Below, in pieces: positions 1 through 9,107 of a stretch of DNA of 34,733 bases (positions are counted from its first letter, which is position 1; each line of letters begins with the position of its first letter). The notes below the pieces were generated by a model. It had not been told where the DNA came from. It searched no databases and worked only from the letters and a program-made list of their open reading frames with translations. This DNA is from Nitratireductor aquibiodomus NL21 = JCM 21793 (GTDB lineage Bacteria > Pseudomonadota > Alphaproteobacteria > Rhizobiales > Rhizobiaceae): positions 1 through 34,733 of the forward strand of contig NZ_BAMP01000043.1 in assembly GCF_000615975.1 (NCBI RefSeq), read 5' to 3'. The translations under genes were made by a program, and so were the position numbers.

Positions 1-813
1 GGCCCGGAACGCCGCGCTGCGGCGATTGCCGTCGTTGTCGGCGGAACCACCTTTGCGCTGGCTTTTGGAGCGCCCTCCGGCTCGCTGCTGGCGCATTACG
101 TTGGCTGGCGTGGAGCCTTTCTGGGGCTCTCCGGTGTGGGGTTTCTTTGCCTTCTTGCGCTCTGGTGGAAGTTGCCGCGCGATCTCGACGGTTCGCACAC
201 GCCGCTGGGAGAGAGGCTTTTGGTGATCCGGCGCCCGGGCGTCGCGCGGGCGATTGCTGTTACCCTGCTTTATCTGACCGGAGGGTTCACAATCATCGCC
301 TATCTTGGCCCGATCGCCATCGACGGGGTGGGGCTGGCGCCGGATTACCTGCCCGCAGTGCTGTTGGCTTACGGCTGCGGCGCCATTCTCGGCAATTATG
401 CGAGCGGGCGGCTGGCTGACCGGATCGGCGCGACCCGCGTCGTGGTCGGCTCCATGCTCTTTGCCGCTCTCTTCGCCGTTGTTTTCAGCGCCATCATGCT
501 GTTCGTGCCCGACAGGGTCGCTGCACCGCTTCTCATCGCGCTTCTGGTGCCGTGGGGTTTTCTCGGCTGGAGCTTTCCGCCCGCCCAGGCGAGCCGGCTG
601 GTGGGGTATGCGCCGGACGTGGCGGGGCTGACGCTGGCACTGAATGTCTCAGCCATCTATTTCGGTATCGGACTGGGTACGCTCATTGGCGGGCGCGTGC
701 TGGAATTCGGGCAGGTCTGGGAACTCGGTCTGGTCGCTGCCATCTTCCCGTTGCTCGCACTTGCCTTTGTTCGGCGCGGGCGCAGGACGCGCGACGCGGT
801 GTCCGCTGCCTGA
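1..813 (+). CDS. MFS transporter, 3' part (5' end outside window)
   Basis: The reading frame is open from base 1 to the stop at 811-813, so only about the last 270 residues are present. The visible part has repeated hydrophobic segments and a motif-A-like loop (GRLADRIGATR, near residues 136-146 of the fragment), which in major facilitator proteins links TM8 and TM9. The first segment (GGTTFALAFGAPSGSLLAHY, then GWRGAF) resembles TM4-TM5 of the drug/arabinose efflux (AraJ/DHA1-like) branch. It should be an inner-membrane proton-coupled exporter. The substrate cannot be read from the sequence. An internal ATG at 136 is not the real start, because homology-like sequence continues upstream of it in the same frame. 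Confidence 0.85.
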   Translation, partial: GPERRAAAIAVVVGGTTFALAFGAPSGSLLAHYVGWRGAFLGLSGVGFLCLLALWWKLPRDLDGSHTPLGERLLVIRRPGVARAIAVTLLYLTGGFTIIAYLGPIAIDGVGLAPDYLPAVLLAYGCGAILGNYASGRLADRIGATRVVVGSMLFAALFAVVFSAIMLFVPDRVAAPLLIALLVPWGFLGWSFPPAQASRLVGYAPDVAGLTLALNVSAIYFGIGLGTLIGGRVLEFGQVWELGLVAAIFPLLALAFVRRGRRTRDAVSAA

Positions 814-953
814 GGCGCTCGACGTTCCTGCTGGCGATGCACAAATCGCCTGCAGGAGGTCGCCTTCTCCTCCGCGAGCCGGGAAACAACCTCTGGCCTT
901 CTGGCGTATAAGCGATAACTATCATTTATTAAAGGCAACTGGGAATTGCACGT

Positions 954-1877
954 ATGCGCTGGAAGGGTCGTCGCCAAAGCAGCAATGTCGAGGACCGCAG
1001 GGGTCGTTCGGGAAGCGGAGGGTCGTTTCCTGGTGGATTTGGCCGGTCCGGCGGGCGTATAAGGCTGCCTATGGGCGGCGGCAGACGTGCCGGCGGCGGT
1101 CTCTCCGGTATCATCGTTCTGGTCGTGCTCTTCTTCGCCCTGCGTGCCTGCGGTATCGACCCGCTGGAGATGCTGGCCGGAGGGCCCGGTGGGAGCGGCC
1201 AGACGACCACCACACAGCGGCAGGGCACCAGCGGTGCCAGCGATGAGATGAAGCAGTTCGTGAGCGTCGTGCTGGCAGAAACGGAAGACACCTGGAATGG
1301 CATCTTCGAATCCCAGGGGCTCGACTACAAGGAACCGGCCATGGTTCTTTTTACCGATTCCGTGCGCTCTGCCTGTGGCTTCGCCTCGGCAGCGACTGGT
1401 CCGTTCTATTGTCCGGGCGACCAGAAGGTTTATCTCGATCTCGGCTTCTTCGATCAACTCTCGCGCCGCTTCGAAGCTTCGGGCGATTTTGCACAGGCCT
1501 ATGTGGTGGCGCACGAGGTGGGGCACCACGTGCAGAACGTGACCGGCATTCTACCGCGCTTCAACCAGATGCGGCAGCGCATGAACCAGGCCGAGGCCAA
1601 CGCCATGTCGATCCGTGTCGAACTGCAGGCCGACTGCTTCGCCGGCATTTGGGCACATTACACGGCCCAGAAAGGGCTTCTGGAAGATGGCGATATCGAG
1701 GAAGCGCTGAATGCGGCCAACCAGATTGGCGACGATACGCTGCAACGCCGCACCCAGGGTTATGTGGTGCCGGAAAGCTTCAACCATGGTACGTCGCAGC
1801 AGCGGCGGACGTGGTTTGCGCGGGGGCTCAAGAGCGGACGGCTGGCCGATTGCGATACGTTCAACGAACCAATCTAG
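954..1877 (+). CDS. Neutral zinc metallopeptidase (YpfJ family)
   Basis: A 307-residue protein with an Arg/Gly-rich cytoplasmic N-terminus starting MRWKGRR, one transmembrane segment (about residues 50-65) and an extracytoplasmic catalytic domain. The zinc-binding HExxH motif is seen as HEVGHH near residue 187, and the third ligand is expected in ELQADCFAG near residue 222. Length and order match the putative neutral zinc metallopeptidase family (YpfJ). Its physiological substrate is unknown. The start is preceded only by a weak GGGA, but the N-terminus is typical of the family. The gene stands alone, 140 bp after the MFS gene; that gap shows no gene. Confidence 0.9.
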   Translation: MRWKGRRQSSNVEDRRGRSGSGGSFPGGFGRSGGRIRLPMGGGRRAGGGLSGIIVLVVLFFALRACGIDPLEMLAGGPGGSGQTTTTQRQGTSGASDEMKQFVSVVLAETEDTWNGIFESQGLDYKEPAMVLFTDSVRSACGFASAATGPFYCPGDQKVYLDLGFFDQLSRRFEASGDFAQAYVVAHEVGHHVQNVTGILPRFNQMRQRMNQAEANAMSIRVELQADCFAGIWAHYTAQKGLLEDGDIEEALNAANQIGDDTLQRRTQGYVVPESFNHGTSQQRRTWFARGLKSGRLADCDTFNEPI

Positions 1878-1922
1878 GCCTGCGCCAGTCGTTCCTCTAC
1901 CACGCAAGAGGTGGATCGGAAC

Positions 1923-2438
1923 ATGTTTGGACTAGGACGAATACTCGGCCTTGTTGTGGCTGTTGTCTGCGGGTCGGTCACATCGCAGGCGCCTGAGTTT
2001 TCCCAGCAGTATAGACAACGGCTCAACGGTGCCCAGGACGAGTTGAGGCAGGTCATAGAAGCCTTCGATGCCGATGCGGCCAACAACAATCTGAGCCGCG
2101 AAAACGCTATTCAGGTCTACGAGAAGACGGGCAGTGCCTTTCTGCAGAACCGTGCGACCTCCGTTCGGACCGCCATTGGCCGCCTGGGCGATCTGGAACG
2201 GCAGTCGCAGGCCTTTGACGAAGCCATGCCCGTGCTCAGACCTCTGGTTGTGGCGCGTGCGCCCGACGGTCCTGTCCTGCAGGGAGCTTTTCAGGATTTT
2301 GAGCCGGCCATCCCCATTACGTTGCACGGATTTGTGTGGACCGGAGCGGGCCTGATCCTGGGCTTCTCCATCATGTGGCTGCTCGGCCTGCCCTTCAGGC
2401 GGAAGAAGCACTCTCCGACACGCAATCTTCGCGTGTAG
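1923..2438 (+). CDS. DUF2937 family membrane protein
   Basis: About 171 residues with an N-terminal hydrophobic segment (ILGLVVAVVCG), a central amphipathic, probably coiled region (about residues 25-125) and a C-terminal transmembrane segment near residues 140-160 followed by a basic tail (RRKK). This layout fits DUF2937, a family of unknown function seen in alphaproteobacteria. An in-frame GTG at 1911 is possible, but the ATG at 1923 lies about 10 bases after an AGAGGTGG ribosome-binding sequence and is preferred. No function is assigned. Confidence 0.75.
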   Translation: MFGLGRILGLVVAVVCGSVTSQAPEFSQQYRQRLNGAQDELRQVIEAFDADAANNNLSRENAIQVYEKTGSAFLQNRATSVRTAIGRLGDLERQSQAFDEAMPVLRPLVVARAPDGPVLQGAFQDFEPAIPITLHGFVWTGAGLILGFSIMWLLGLPFRRKKHSPTRNLRV

Positions 2439-2517
2439 AATTGCAACTACCCGTTTAACGCGTTCTTAAAATCCGCAGACTAGGTTGCCGCCAACAAAAA
2501 ATGCTTGGGTGGGCAAC

Positions 2518-4113
2518 ATGATTTCTCGGTTAGGACGCGTACTGCGCTCCGGTGTTCTTCTGTGTCGGAGTTTTGGCGCCGACAGGTCTGGCAACTTCGC
2601 AATGATGACGGCCCTGTCAGCCATGGCGCTGATCGGTGCTTCCGGCTTTGCTCTGGATTACTCCAACATGAGCCGTGAGCACTCGCAGTTGCAAAATGCT
2701 CTCGATACGGCGGCGCTGGCAGTGGCGCAAAGGGGAAAGAAGATTTCCGATGCGGAGGCGGAGAGCATTGCGCGCTCCTTTCTCGACGGCAATCTCCCCG
2801 CAACATACTATGCGCTAAAGGTCGATCGCGATGGTCGCTCCGTGCGGGTGAAGGCCAATGTCGATGTCGACCTGCTCTTCGGCGGGATATTCGGTAAGAA
2901 ATCCATGCCGGTGGGCGCGACCTCCCAGGCCGATGTCGCTCTGGTCTCTTATGAAATTGCACTGGTGCTCGACACCACCGGTTCCATGAGAGGCCGCAAA
3001 CTGCGCGACATGAAAAAAGCCGTTGAGGAAATGATCGACAACATCTCCGCGCAGGTGGACAATAAGGAGCGCCTGCGCTTTGCGCTTGTGCCTTTCTCGA
3101 CCTTTGTGAATGTAGGACCGCAATATGGGCCGGAGTTCGACAACAAGGGGAAGATGAAGGAGGGGACCGGTGCATCCTGGCTTGATCTTTACGGGGAAAG
3201 CGAGGTTCCCCAACTCGAGCTTCAGACCGGCATCAGCCGCTTCCAGGCCTACAACCGTCTCGGAGTCGAGTGGAAGGGCTGCGTCGAGACACGCATGCGT
3301 GATGGCACCACGCGACACGATGTGGCGGCAACGCCCTCGGACCGGCGAGACCCGGCCAGCCTTTTCGTTCCTGCGTTCGCGATCGATGAGCCGGGTACCG
3401 GCCGGTCAGAGCGCTTCTATAACGATTATCTCGACTCGTCGGTTGATCCGCTGGACAACAGTGTCCTTGGCAAAGTGAAAAAGGTCGGAAAATACGGTTT
3501 CGATCTTCTGGGGAATCTGCTGGGCGGCAAGAAGCCCAAGCCCAAGCGTAATGCCCCGGGGCCAAACTACATGTGCAGTTCCGAGCCGCTGACGCCGCTC
3601 ACCAACGACTATACAATTCTCAAGTCGAAGGTGAGGCAGTTCGAGGCCGAGGGCAACACCAACATCATGGAAGGTGTTTCCTGGGGCGCACGCGTTCTCT
3701 CGCCGGACGAGCCATTCCCTGCGGGGAATTCAGAGGATGGCCTGGTCAAGGTCATGGTTGTCCTGACGGACGGTGCGAACACGTTTGGCGTTCTGCGCAA
3801 CCGTCTTCGGTCTCGTTACACGAGCTTTGGCTACATGGTCGAGGGACGCCTTGAGGGGGAGGTCAACGCCAGTTCCGGCAAATCCACCAGGCTGATGAAC
3901 GACAAGACAATCGAGGCCTGCGATTTTGCCAAGAAGAGCGGTATCGACATCTACACGATCCGGCTCGAGGTCCGCGATACCGGCACGGGTGACATGATGC
4001 GCTCCTGCGCGAGCCGTCCCGATCAGTATTTTGACACACCTTCGAGCCGTCAGCTCAAGGAAGTGTTCGACAAGATCGGCGAGCAGATCGTGAAGCTGCG
4101 TCTCTCTTCCTGA
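2518..4113 (+). CDS. TadG-like pilus-assembly protein with von Willebrand A domain
   Basis: About 531 residues. The N-terminus has a short basic stretch, then RSGNFAMM and a hydrophobic segment ending in FALDYSN, the TadE/TadG-type membrane anchor. A von Willebrand A fold follows, with a MIDAS-like DTTGSM near residue 150 and VLTDGANTFG near residue 415. The stretch between them, with Cys at about 260 and 351 and SEPLTPLTND before GNTNIMEG, is as in Flp/Tad pilus TadG proteins. TadG is a cell-envelope protein needed for tight-adherence pili, but no other tad gene is visible here, so it is an orphan copy. A TTG at 2485 is in frame. The ATG at 2518, after GGGTGGG, gives the better N-terminus. 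A bidirectional terminator follows. Confidence 0.85.
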   Translation: MISRLGRVLRSGVLLCRSFGADRSGNFAMMTALSAMALIGASGFALDYSNMSREHSQLQNALDTAALAVAQRGKKISDAEAESIARSFLDGNLPATYYALKVDRDGRSVRVKANVDVDLLFGGIFGKKSMPVGATSQADVALVSYEIALVLDTTGSMRGRKLRDMKKAVEEMIDNISAQVDNKERLRFALVPFSTFVNVGPQYGPEFDNKGKMKEGTGASWLDLYGESEVPQLELQTGISRFQAYNRLGVEWKGCVETRMRDGTTRHDVAATPSDRRDPASLFVPAFAIDEPGTGRSERFYNDYLDSSVDPLDNSVLGKVKKVGKYGFDLLGNLLGGKKPKPKRNAPGPNYMCSSEPLTPLTNDYTILKSKVRQFEAEGNTNIMEGVSWGARVLSPDEPFPAGNSEDGLVKVMVVLTDGANTFGVLRNRLRSRYTSFGYMVEGRLEGEVNASSGKSTRLMNDKTIEACDFAKKSGIDIYTIRLEVRDTGTGDMMRSCASRPDQYFDTPSSRQLKEVFDKIGEQIVKLRLSS

Positions 4114-4141
4114 CCGAGGCAGGCAGACGCAAAAAATGAAG

Positions 4142-4164
4142 AGGGCGGCCCGAGGCCGCCCTTT
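4142..4164. terminator. Bidirectional rho-independent terminator, TadG-like gene / carA
   Basis: AGGGCGGCC and GGCCGCCCT form a perfect 9-bp stem around a CGA loop. An A6 run lies on the left (4131-4136) and TTT on the right, so it can stop transcription from both convergent genes. It lies between the TadG-like stop (4113) and the repaired carA stop (4167). Confidence 0.85.
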
Positions 4165-4166
4165 GC

Positions 4167-5365
4167 TTATTCGGCGAGAGCGGCTCGCCCCGCCGTTCAC
4201 GGATCAGGTTGGCAAAGCGGCGGAAGAGATAGTGGGAATCCTGTGGGCCGGGAGATGCCTCCGGGTGATGCTGGACCGAGAAAACGGGCCTGCCGGCGAT
4301 CGTCAGGCCGCAATTGCTGCCGTCGAACAGGGAAACGTGGGTTTCCTCGACACCTTCCGGCAGCGTGTCGCCATCGACCGCGAAACCATGGTTCATGGAA
4401 ACTATCTCGACCTTGCCGGTGGTGAAATCCTTCACCGGATGGTTCGCGCCGTGATGGCCCTGATGCATCTTGACGGTTTTCGCGCCGAGTGCGAGCGCCA
4501 GCATCTGGTGACCGAGGCAGATACCAAAGACCGGGATTTCCGTTTCAAGCAGCTCGCGGATCATGGGCACGGCGTATTCGGCAGTGGCCGCCGGATCACC
4601 CGGGCCGTTGGAGAGGAATACGCCATCGGGCTGCATGGCGAGGATGTCGGCGGCGCTGGTTCTGGCGGGAACCACGGTCACTTTCGCACCGAGGCCGGCC
4701 AGAAGGCGCAGGATGTTGCGCTTTGCGCCATAGTCGACCGCGACGATGTGGTGGGTCGGCGCCTCCTGCGCGCCGAAGCCCTCATCCCAGACCCACGGCG
4801 TTTCCGTCCAGCCCTGCGACTGGCCCGAGGTGACTTCCTTTGCGAGATCGAGGCCGACGAGCCCCGACCATTCGCGCGCCTTTGCCCTGAGCGCTTCGAT
4901 ATCGAACGTGCCATCGGGATTGTGTGCGATGACGGCGTTGGCTGCACCCTTTTCGCGCAGGAGAGCGGTCAGTGCGCGCGTGTCGACGCCGCTGATGACA
5001 ACAAGGCCGCGTCGTTTCAGCCAGGCATCAAGATGACCGCTGGAACGATAATTTGATGGGTTCGTGATATCGGCGCGGAGAACGGCGCCGACTGCGCCTG
5101 CACGAGTGGCCGGGTTGAGGTCTTCAATGTCTTCGTCATTGGCGCCGACATTGCCGATATGCGGGAAAGTGAAGGTGACGATCTGGCCGGCATAGGACGG
5201 ATCGGTGAGGACCTCCTGATAGCCGGTCAGAGCCGTGTTGAAGCACAGCTCGCCGATCGCCTCTCCGCCGGCACCCATGCCCTTGCCCTCGATCACTGTG
5301 CCGTCGGCCAACACGATAAGGGCTGTCGGCCGGCTCGTGGTCCAGGGGGCGGTCTTGGTCGCCAT
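4167..5365 (-). CDS. carA: Carbamoyl-phosphate synthase small subunit
   Basis: Glutaminase subunit of carbamoyl-phosphate synthase: it releases ammonia from glutamine for carbamoyl phosphate, feeding arginine and pyrimidine synthesis with CarB (not in the window). The class-I amidotransferase domain shows the nucleophile in FGICLGHQ and the His/Glu pair in QHHPEASPG. The N-terminal CarA domain begins at ALIVLADGTVIEGKG. As sequenced, the frame reads through to 4055, across the terminator and into the antisense of the TadG-like gene. A lost base between about 4170 and 4185 would explain this: restoring it ends the protein at TAA 4167-4169 with about 399 residues, the normal size. The start at 5365 has GGAG seven bases upstream; ATGs at 5377 and 5380 are alternatives. 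Confidence 0.9.
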
Positions 5366-5686
5366 TGGGGTCTCCATCATTCGTGTGCCTGAAGGCGGTC
5401 GCTGGCAGGAGGCCGGCGCGCGCTTCAGGATTCCTTAACATGATCTGCGAGCAGACCGGTTCTCACTTTTTGCCGTCGAACGCAAGGGGGCAGAAGTATG
5501 GGGGGCTTGAAAGACGGTCTCGCATGGGCCATATGCCCCAGCGAAATGGATCCATGACATGGTGTCCGCGGTATGGCGAAAGCCGGTGGATTCAGGCCGA
5601 AAAGGAAATTGTCCATGCAGGGTGCGGACAATAGGCAAAGGCTGTAAAACGGTCAATCACTCGCAGTTAATTATTTATGTCAATGT

Positions 5687-5705
5687 TTCCAATGGCTTAT
5701 TGGAA
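5687..5705. repeat. Inverted repeat upstream of YqeY gene
   Basis: TTCCAAT-GGCTT-ATTGGAA is a perfect 7-bp inverted repeat with a 5-bp centre. It ends 9 bp before the proposed -35 box of the YqeY gene, where an operator could lie. No regulator is identified. Confidence 0.4.
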
Positions 5706-5714
5706 CGTTGCCGC

Positions 5715-5743
5715 TTGCTTCGCGAGTTGGCCGGAGCTATGTT
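5715..5743 (+). promoter_or_regulatory. Sigma-70-like promoter for YqeY gene
   Basis: TTGCTT (5715-5720) and TATGTT (5738-5743) are separated by 17 bp, close to the housekeeping consensus. They lie 28 bp before the start codon at 5771. Confidence 0.45.
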
Positions 5744-5770
5744 CGTCCTTAGCGACGGGAGACAGGTGTT

Positions 5771-6223
5771 ATGATGCGCGAGAAACTCGCCAGGGCGTTG
5801 AACGACGCCGTCAAACAGAAAGACAAACGCCGCATTTCAACGCTGCGTCTGGTTCAGACTGCAATAAAGGACCGGGATATTGCCAATCGCGGGGCGGGCA
5901 AGGATCCCGTGAGCGATGAGGAAATTCTGCAGATTCTGTCCAAGATGGCCAAGCAGCGGCAGGAATCCGCGAAAGCCTTCGAAGAGGGCAATCGTCTGGA
6001 GCTTGCCGAGCAGGAGCGCGAGGAAATCTCGGTGATTACCGAATTCCTGCCCAAGCCGCTCGGCGAGGACGATCTGAAGCAGGCCTGTGCGCAGGTGGTT
6101 CATGAAGTTGGCGCAGACGGGCTTCGTGACATGGGCCGGTGCATGAATGTGCTGAAGGAGAAATTCCCCGGGCGCATGGATTTCGGCAAGGCCAGCGGTA
6201 TCGTCAAGGGCATGTTGCGCTAG
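5771..6223 (+). CDS. GatB/YqeY domain-containing protein
   Basis: A 150-residue all-helical protein that matches the YqeY family along its length: start MMREKLARAL, middle EFLPKPLGEDDL, end GKASGIVKGMLR. The fold is shared with the tail domain of GatB, the tRNA-dependent amidotransferase subunit, so a tRNA-related role is assumed for the family, but no activity is established. In rhizobia the gene commonly lies near carA, dnaG and rpoD, as here. The two adjacent ATGs at 5771 and 5774 cannot be separated. A strong terminator follows. Confidence 0.88.
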   Translation: MMREKLARALNDAVKQKDKRRISTLRLVQTAIKDRDIANRGAGKDPVSDEEILQILSKMAKQRQESAKAFEEGNRLELAEQEREEISVITEFLPKPLGEDDLKQACAQVVHEVGADGLRDMGRCMNVLKEKFPGRMDFGKASGIVKGMLR

Positions 6224-6354
6224 AAAGGCTCATCGTTTCACAGAAACGCTGTCCTCTCCATCTCATTGTTTTTCTGCATCTATGCGAACGTCAGCTCTTC
6301 CCACCTGACGGCAAATGCTCCAAGCAGACCGCCAGATCTTTCGGATGCAATTAC

Positions 6355-6382
6355 AGGACGGCTTAACCGAGCCGTCCTTTTT
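6355..6382 (+). terminator. Rho-independent terminator after YqeY gene
   Basis: AGGACGGCT and AGCCGTCCT form a perfect 9-bp stem with a 6-base loop, followed by TTTTT (6378-6382). The T run is on the plus strand only. The rest of 6224-6504 shows no gene. Confidence 0.85.
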
Positions 6383-6504
6383 GCTTTGGCGGCGGACCGG
6401 CTGAAGTGCCGGTGCTGGCTGCCCAACTGCTGGAAGCGTTGTCGCCAGCGCGCTGTGGTTGAGTGCCGTGAAGCTCGAGACGCATTTGCCGGAGGGCGAA
6501 GGGC

Positions 6505-8885
6505 TTAAGCCGCGTTGGCGTCTGAGTGTTTTTCTTCTGCCTGAATGCCATCTTCCTGCAGATCGTCGAGCGGGCTCGGGCGTCCGAGGTAGTATCCCTG
6601 GCCGATCTGGCAGAGTTCCTTTGCCAGGAAGCTCAACTCGCCGGACGTTTCCACGCCTTCGGCCAGAACCGGCAGGCCAAGGCCGCGACCGATGCCCAGC
6701 ACCGCTCGGACGATGGTGGCGGCCTGTTCGTTCGTGTCCACCTGGCGGATGAAGCTCCCGTCGATCTTGATCTTGTCGAAGGGAAAGGCGCGCAGATTGG
6801 AAAGCGATGAGTACCCGGTGCCGAAATCGTCCATAGCGACGCGGATTCCGAGCGTTTTCAACTGCCGCAGTGTGGCGAGCGCACGGTGCATGTCGCGCAC
6901 GAGGGCCGTCTCCGTAATCTCGATTTCCAGGCGGTGCGGGGACAGGCCGGTTTCCAGCAGAATGCGGTGAACAGTCTGTGCGAAATTCATGCTGTGGAGC
7001 TGGACCGCAGAGACGTTGACCGCAATCATCAGATTGCTTTTCCAGCCGGCGGCCGCCTGGCATGCGGTCTTGAGCACCCATTCGCCTATAGGAACGATAG
7101 CGCCGCTTTCTTCGGCAACCGGAATAAAGGTGCCCGGCGATACGTTTCCCCGCTCGGGATGCCGCCAGCGCAGCAGGGCCTCATAACCGATCAACTCACC
7201 GCTATCGAGTGTCTTCTGCGGTTGATAAACGAGGTGAAACTCATTGCGCGCCACGGCATGGCGAAGTTCGTGTTCCATGATCCTGCGGGACCGCGCCTCA
7301 AGCCCCATGGCGTGTTCGTAGAAGCGGAATGTGTCGCGCCCTTCCGATTTGGCGCGGTAAAGGGCCGTGTCGGCATGGCTGATCAGTGTTTCCTGATCCT
7401 TTGCATCGCGGGGATAAAGAGCAATGCCAATGCTCGTCGACATGAGTCCGTCATTGCTGGCGCGCGCATTTTCTGCCCGAAACGCCTCAAGCACCCGTTC
7501 AGCGAGCATCGCTGCATCGTCCGGGCCTGAGATACCTGGGGCGATGATGGCAAATTCGTCGCCACCCAGACGAGCAAGCATCTGGCCTTCGCTCAATACG
7601 TTGCCAGCATTCTCGGCCACCTTGCGCAGCATCGCGTCTCCGGCGGCGTGACCGAACAGATCGTTGACTTCCTTGAAGCGATCCAGATCCAGGCAAAGAA
7701 GCGCAATGGCCTCTCCATCGGCAAGTGCCGCCATTTCCTGTTCCAGCTGAGCGGTGAAGCTGCGCCGGTTCGGAAGATTGGTCAGTGTATCGTGCATGGC
7801 AAGGCGTCGGATATCGGCCTCTGCTTCTTGCGCTCTCGTAAATCCCTGATCGCGATGACGGTATGTGGTTTCCCATTATAGTCGATAACACGCGAAAGCA
7901 GTTCGACCGGGCGGCTCGTGCCATCAGCGTGTTCCAGCGTGGTTTCCCAGACGGGTTGCTCGGCTATCGCCCCGTTCTGGTCGATCGCGCCAAAGATTAC
8001 CGTGAAATCCATGCCGGAAAGCTCTTCGATCGAACGGCCGCACAACCTTGCAAGGCTCTGATTGGCGGTGACAATCTTCGTGTCGTCACAAACAATAAGG
8101 CCCTCGAAGGCGGCATTGGCGAGACCGCGCATGCGGCGCTCTTCTGCAACGGCGCGGCGTTTATCGCGGATGTCGACCCAGAGTGCCAGGGCTGTCATGG
8201 CGAAGATCATGATTGCAGCCAGCGTGACCGCTGCAGCAAGCGCGGCAGAAGGGACCGAGAATTGCGAGATTGTGATCGAGGGATCAGGAACGATAGAGGC
8301 AGCGCCCATCGCAGTGAAATGCATGGTGCAGATCGCGAGCGTGAGCACGAGGCTCGCGGCGAGGTTGCGTTTCCCCGAGACGCGCTCCAGAGCGATACGG
8401 ATGGCCAGTGCTCCAAGGACAATGCCCGCAACGAGCGAAGCCACCACCAGAGTCATATCCCATTCCAGCCGGCCTTCTACTTCAAAGGCAATCATGCCGG
8501 TGAAATGCATAACGGCGATGCCTGCACCAATCACTGCCCCTCCGACCAGATGGTGGTCCAGAGTGGGGCGGGCTGTGGCGATGGACATACCCAGACCGCT
8601 GCAGAGGACTGCGAGCACCAGTGAAAGAGCGGTGATGGGAACATCGTAGGCGGTCGGTAGGCCGGGGGAGAATGCAAGCATGGCCACGAAATGCGTGGCC
8701 CACACACCGAAGCCGAAACAGATGGCGGCGACAGCCGTCCATAACAGGCGGGTCTGGCCGTTGGATTTTCGCAGGTGCCGCAGGAGCGTTACCGCAGCAA
8801 AAGAGGCGATGGCTCCAAGAACTCCGGCCAGAAGAACCAGCCGTGGATCATGTTCGTTGACAATGCAATTGTAAACCGTAAGCAC
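6505..8885 (-). CDS. MHYT-PAS-GGDEF-EAL cyclic-di-GMP protein (one apparent frameshift)
   Basis: Repaired length about 793 residues. The N-terminal membrane domain holds three MHYT-type motifs (ATHFVAM, VMHFTGM, TMHFTAM), a seven-helix sensor thought to bind copper and a diatomic gas. A PAS domain follows (FEGLIVCDDTKI to IAIRDLRERK), then a diguanylate cyclase domain with intact LGGDEF, then a phosphodiesterase domain with EALLRW, DDFGTGYSSL and LAEGVET. Both catalytic motifs are intact, so it may make or break c-di-GMP. The frame breaks at 7827 just after the PAS domain. Adding one C on the plus strand (G on the coding strand) restores ERKEAEADIRRLAMHDTLT. The GTG at 8885, preceded by GGGTGG, gives the family-typical start MLTVYNCIV; a GTG at 8897 is less likely. 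Confidence 0.88.
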
Positions 8886-9107
8886 GTGTTTCGCCACCCT
8901 GATAGATTGCTTGCATTACCGGTTACGAGGGCCGGTTTGTTTTATCGATTGGGGCGGGTTTAGCACCTGCGTTTGAACAATCGGTTAAGTTGTATGCGGG
9001 GCTGTTGCGCCGCCTGTCATATCAGGCTGTGAATACCGGGAAGAAGCGTCTTCAGGGGTCGCGGTGGCTGGCGATCATGCTTATATGATTGCGTAGGCAG
9101 GACCAAA

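Larger units (their letters stand above)
5381..5770. other. Intergenic region between divergent carA and YqeY gene
   Basis: This 390-bp stretch separates carA (leftward) from the YqeY gene (rightward). Short overlapping open frames run through it on both strands, but none has a recognisable protein or a convincing ribosome-binding site. It holds an inverted repeat and a sigma-70-like promoter for the YqeY gene, listed separately. No clear carA promoter was found. Confidence 0.5.

Noticed and set aside
5365..5634. 89-codon frame in the carA-YqeY gap
   Set aside because: It starts inside the carA leader, lacks a ribosome-binding site and has no family features.
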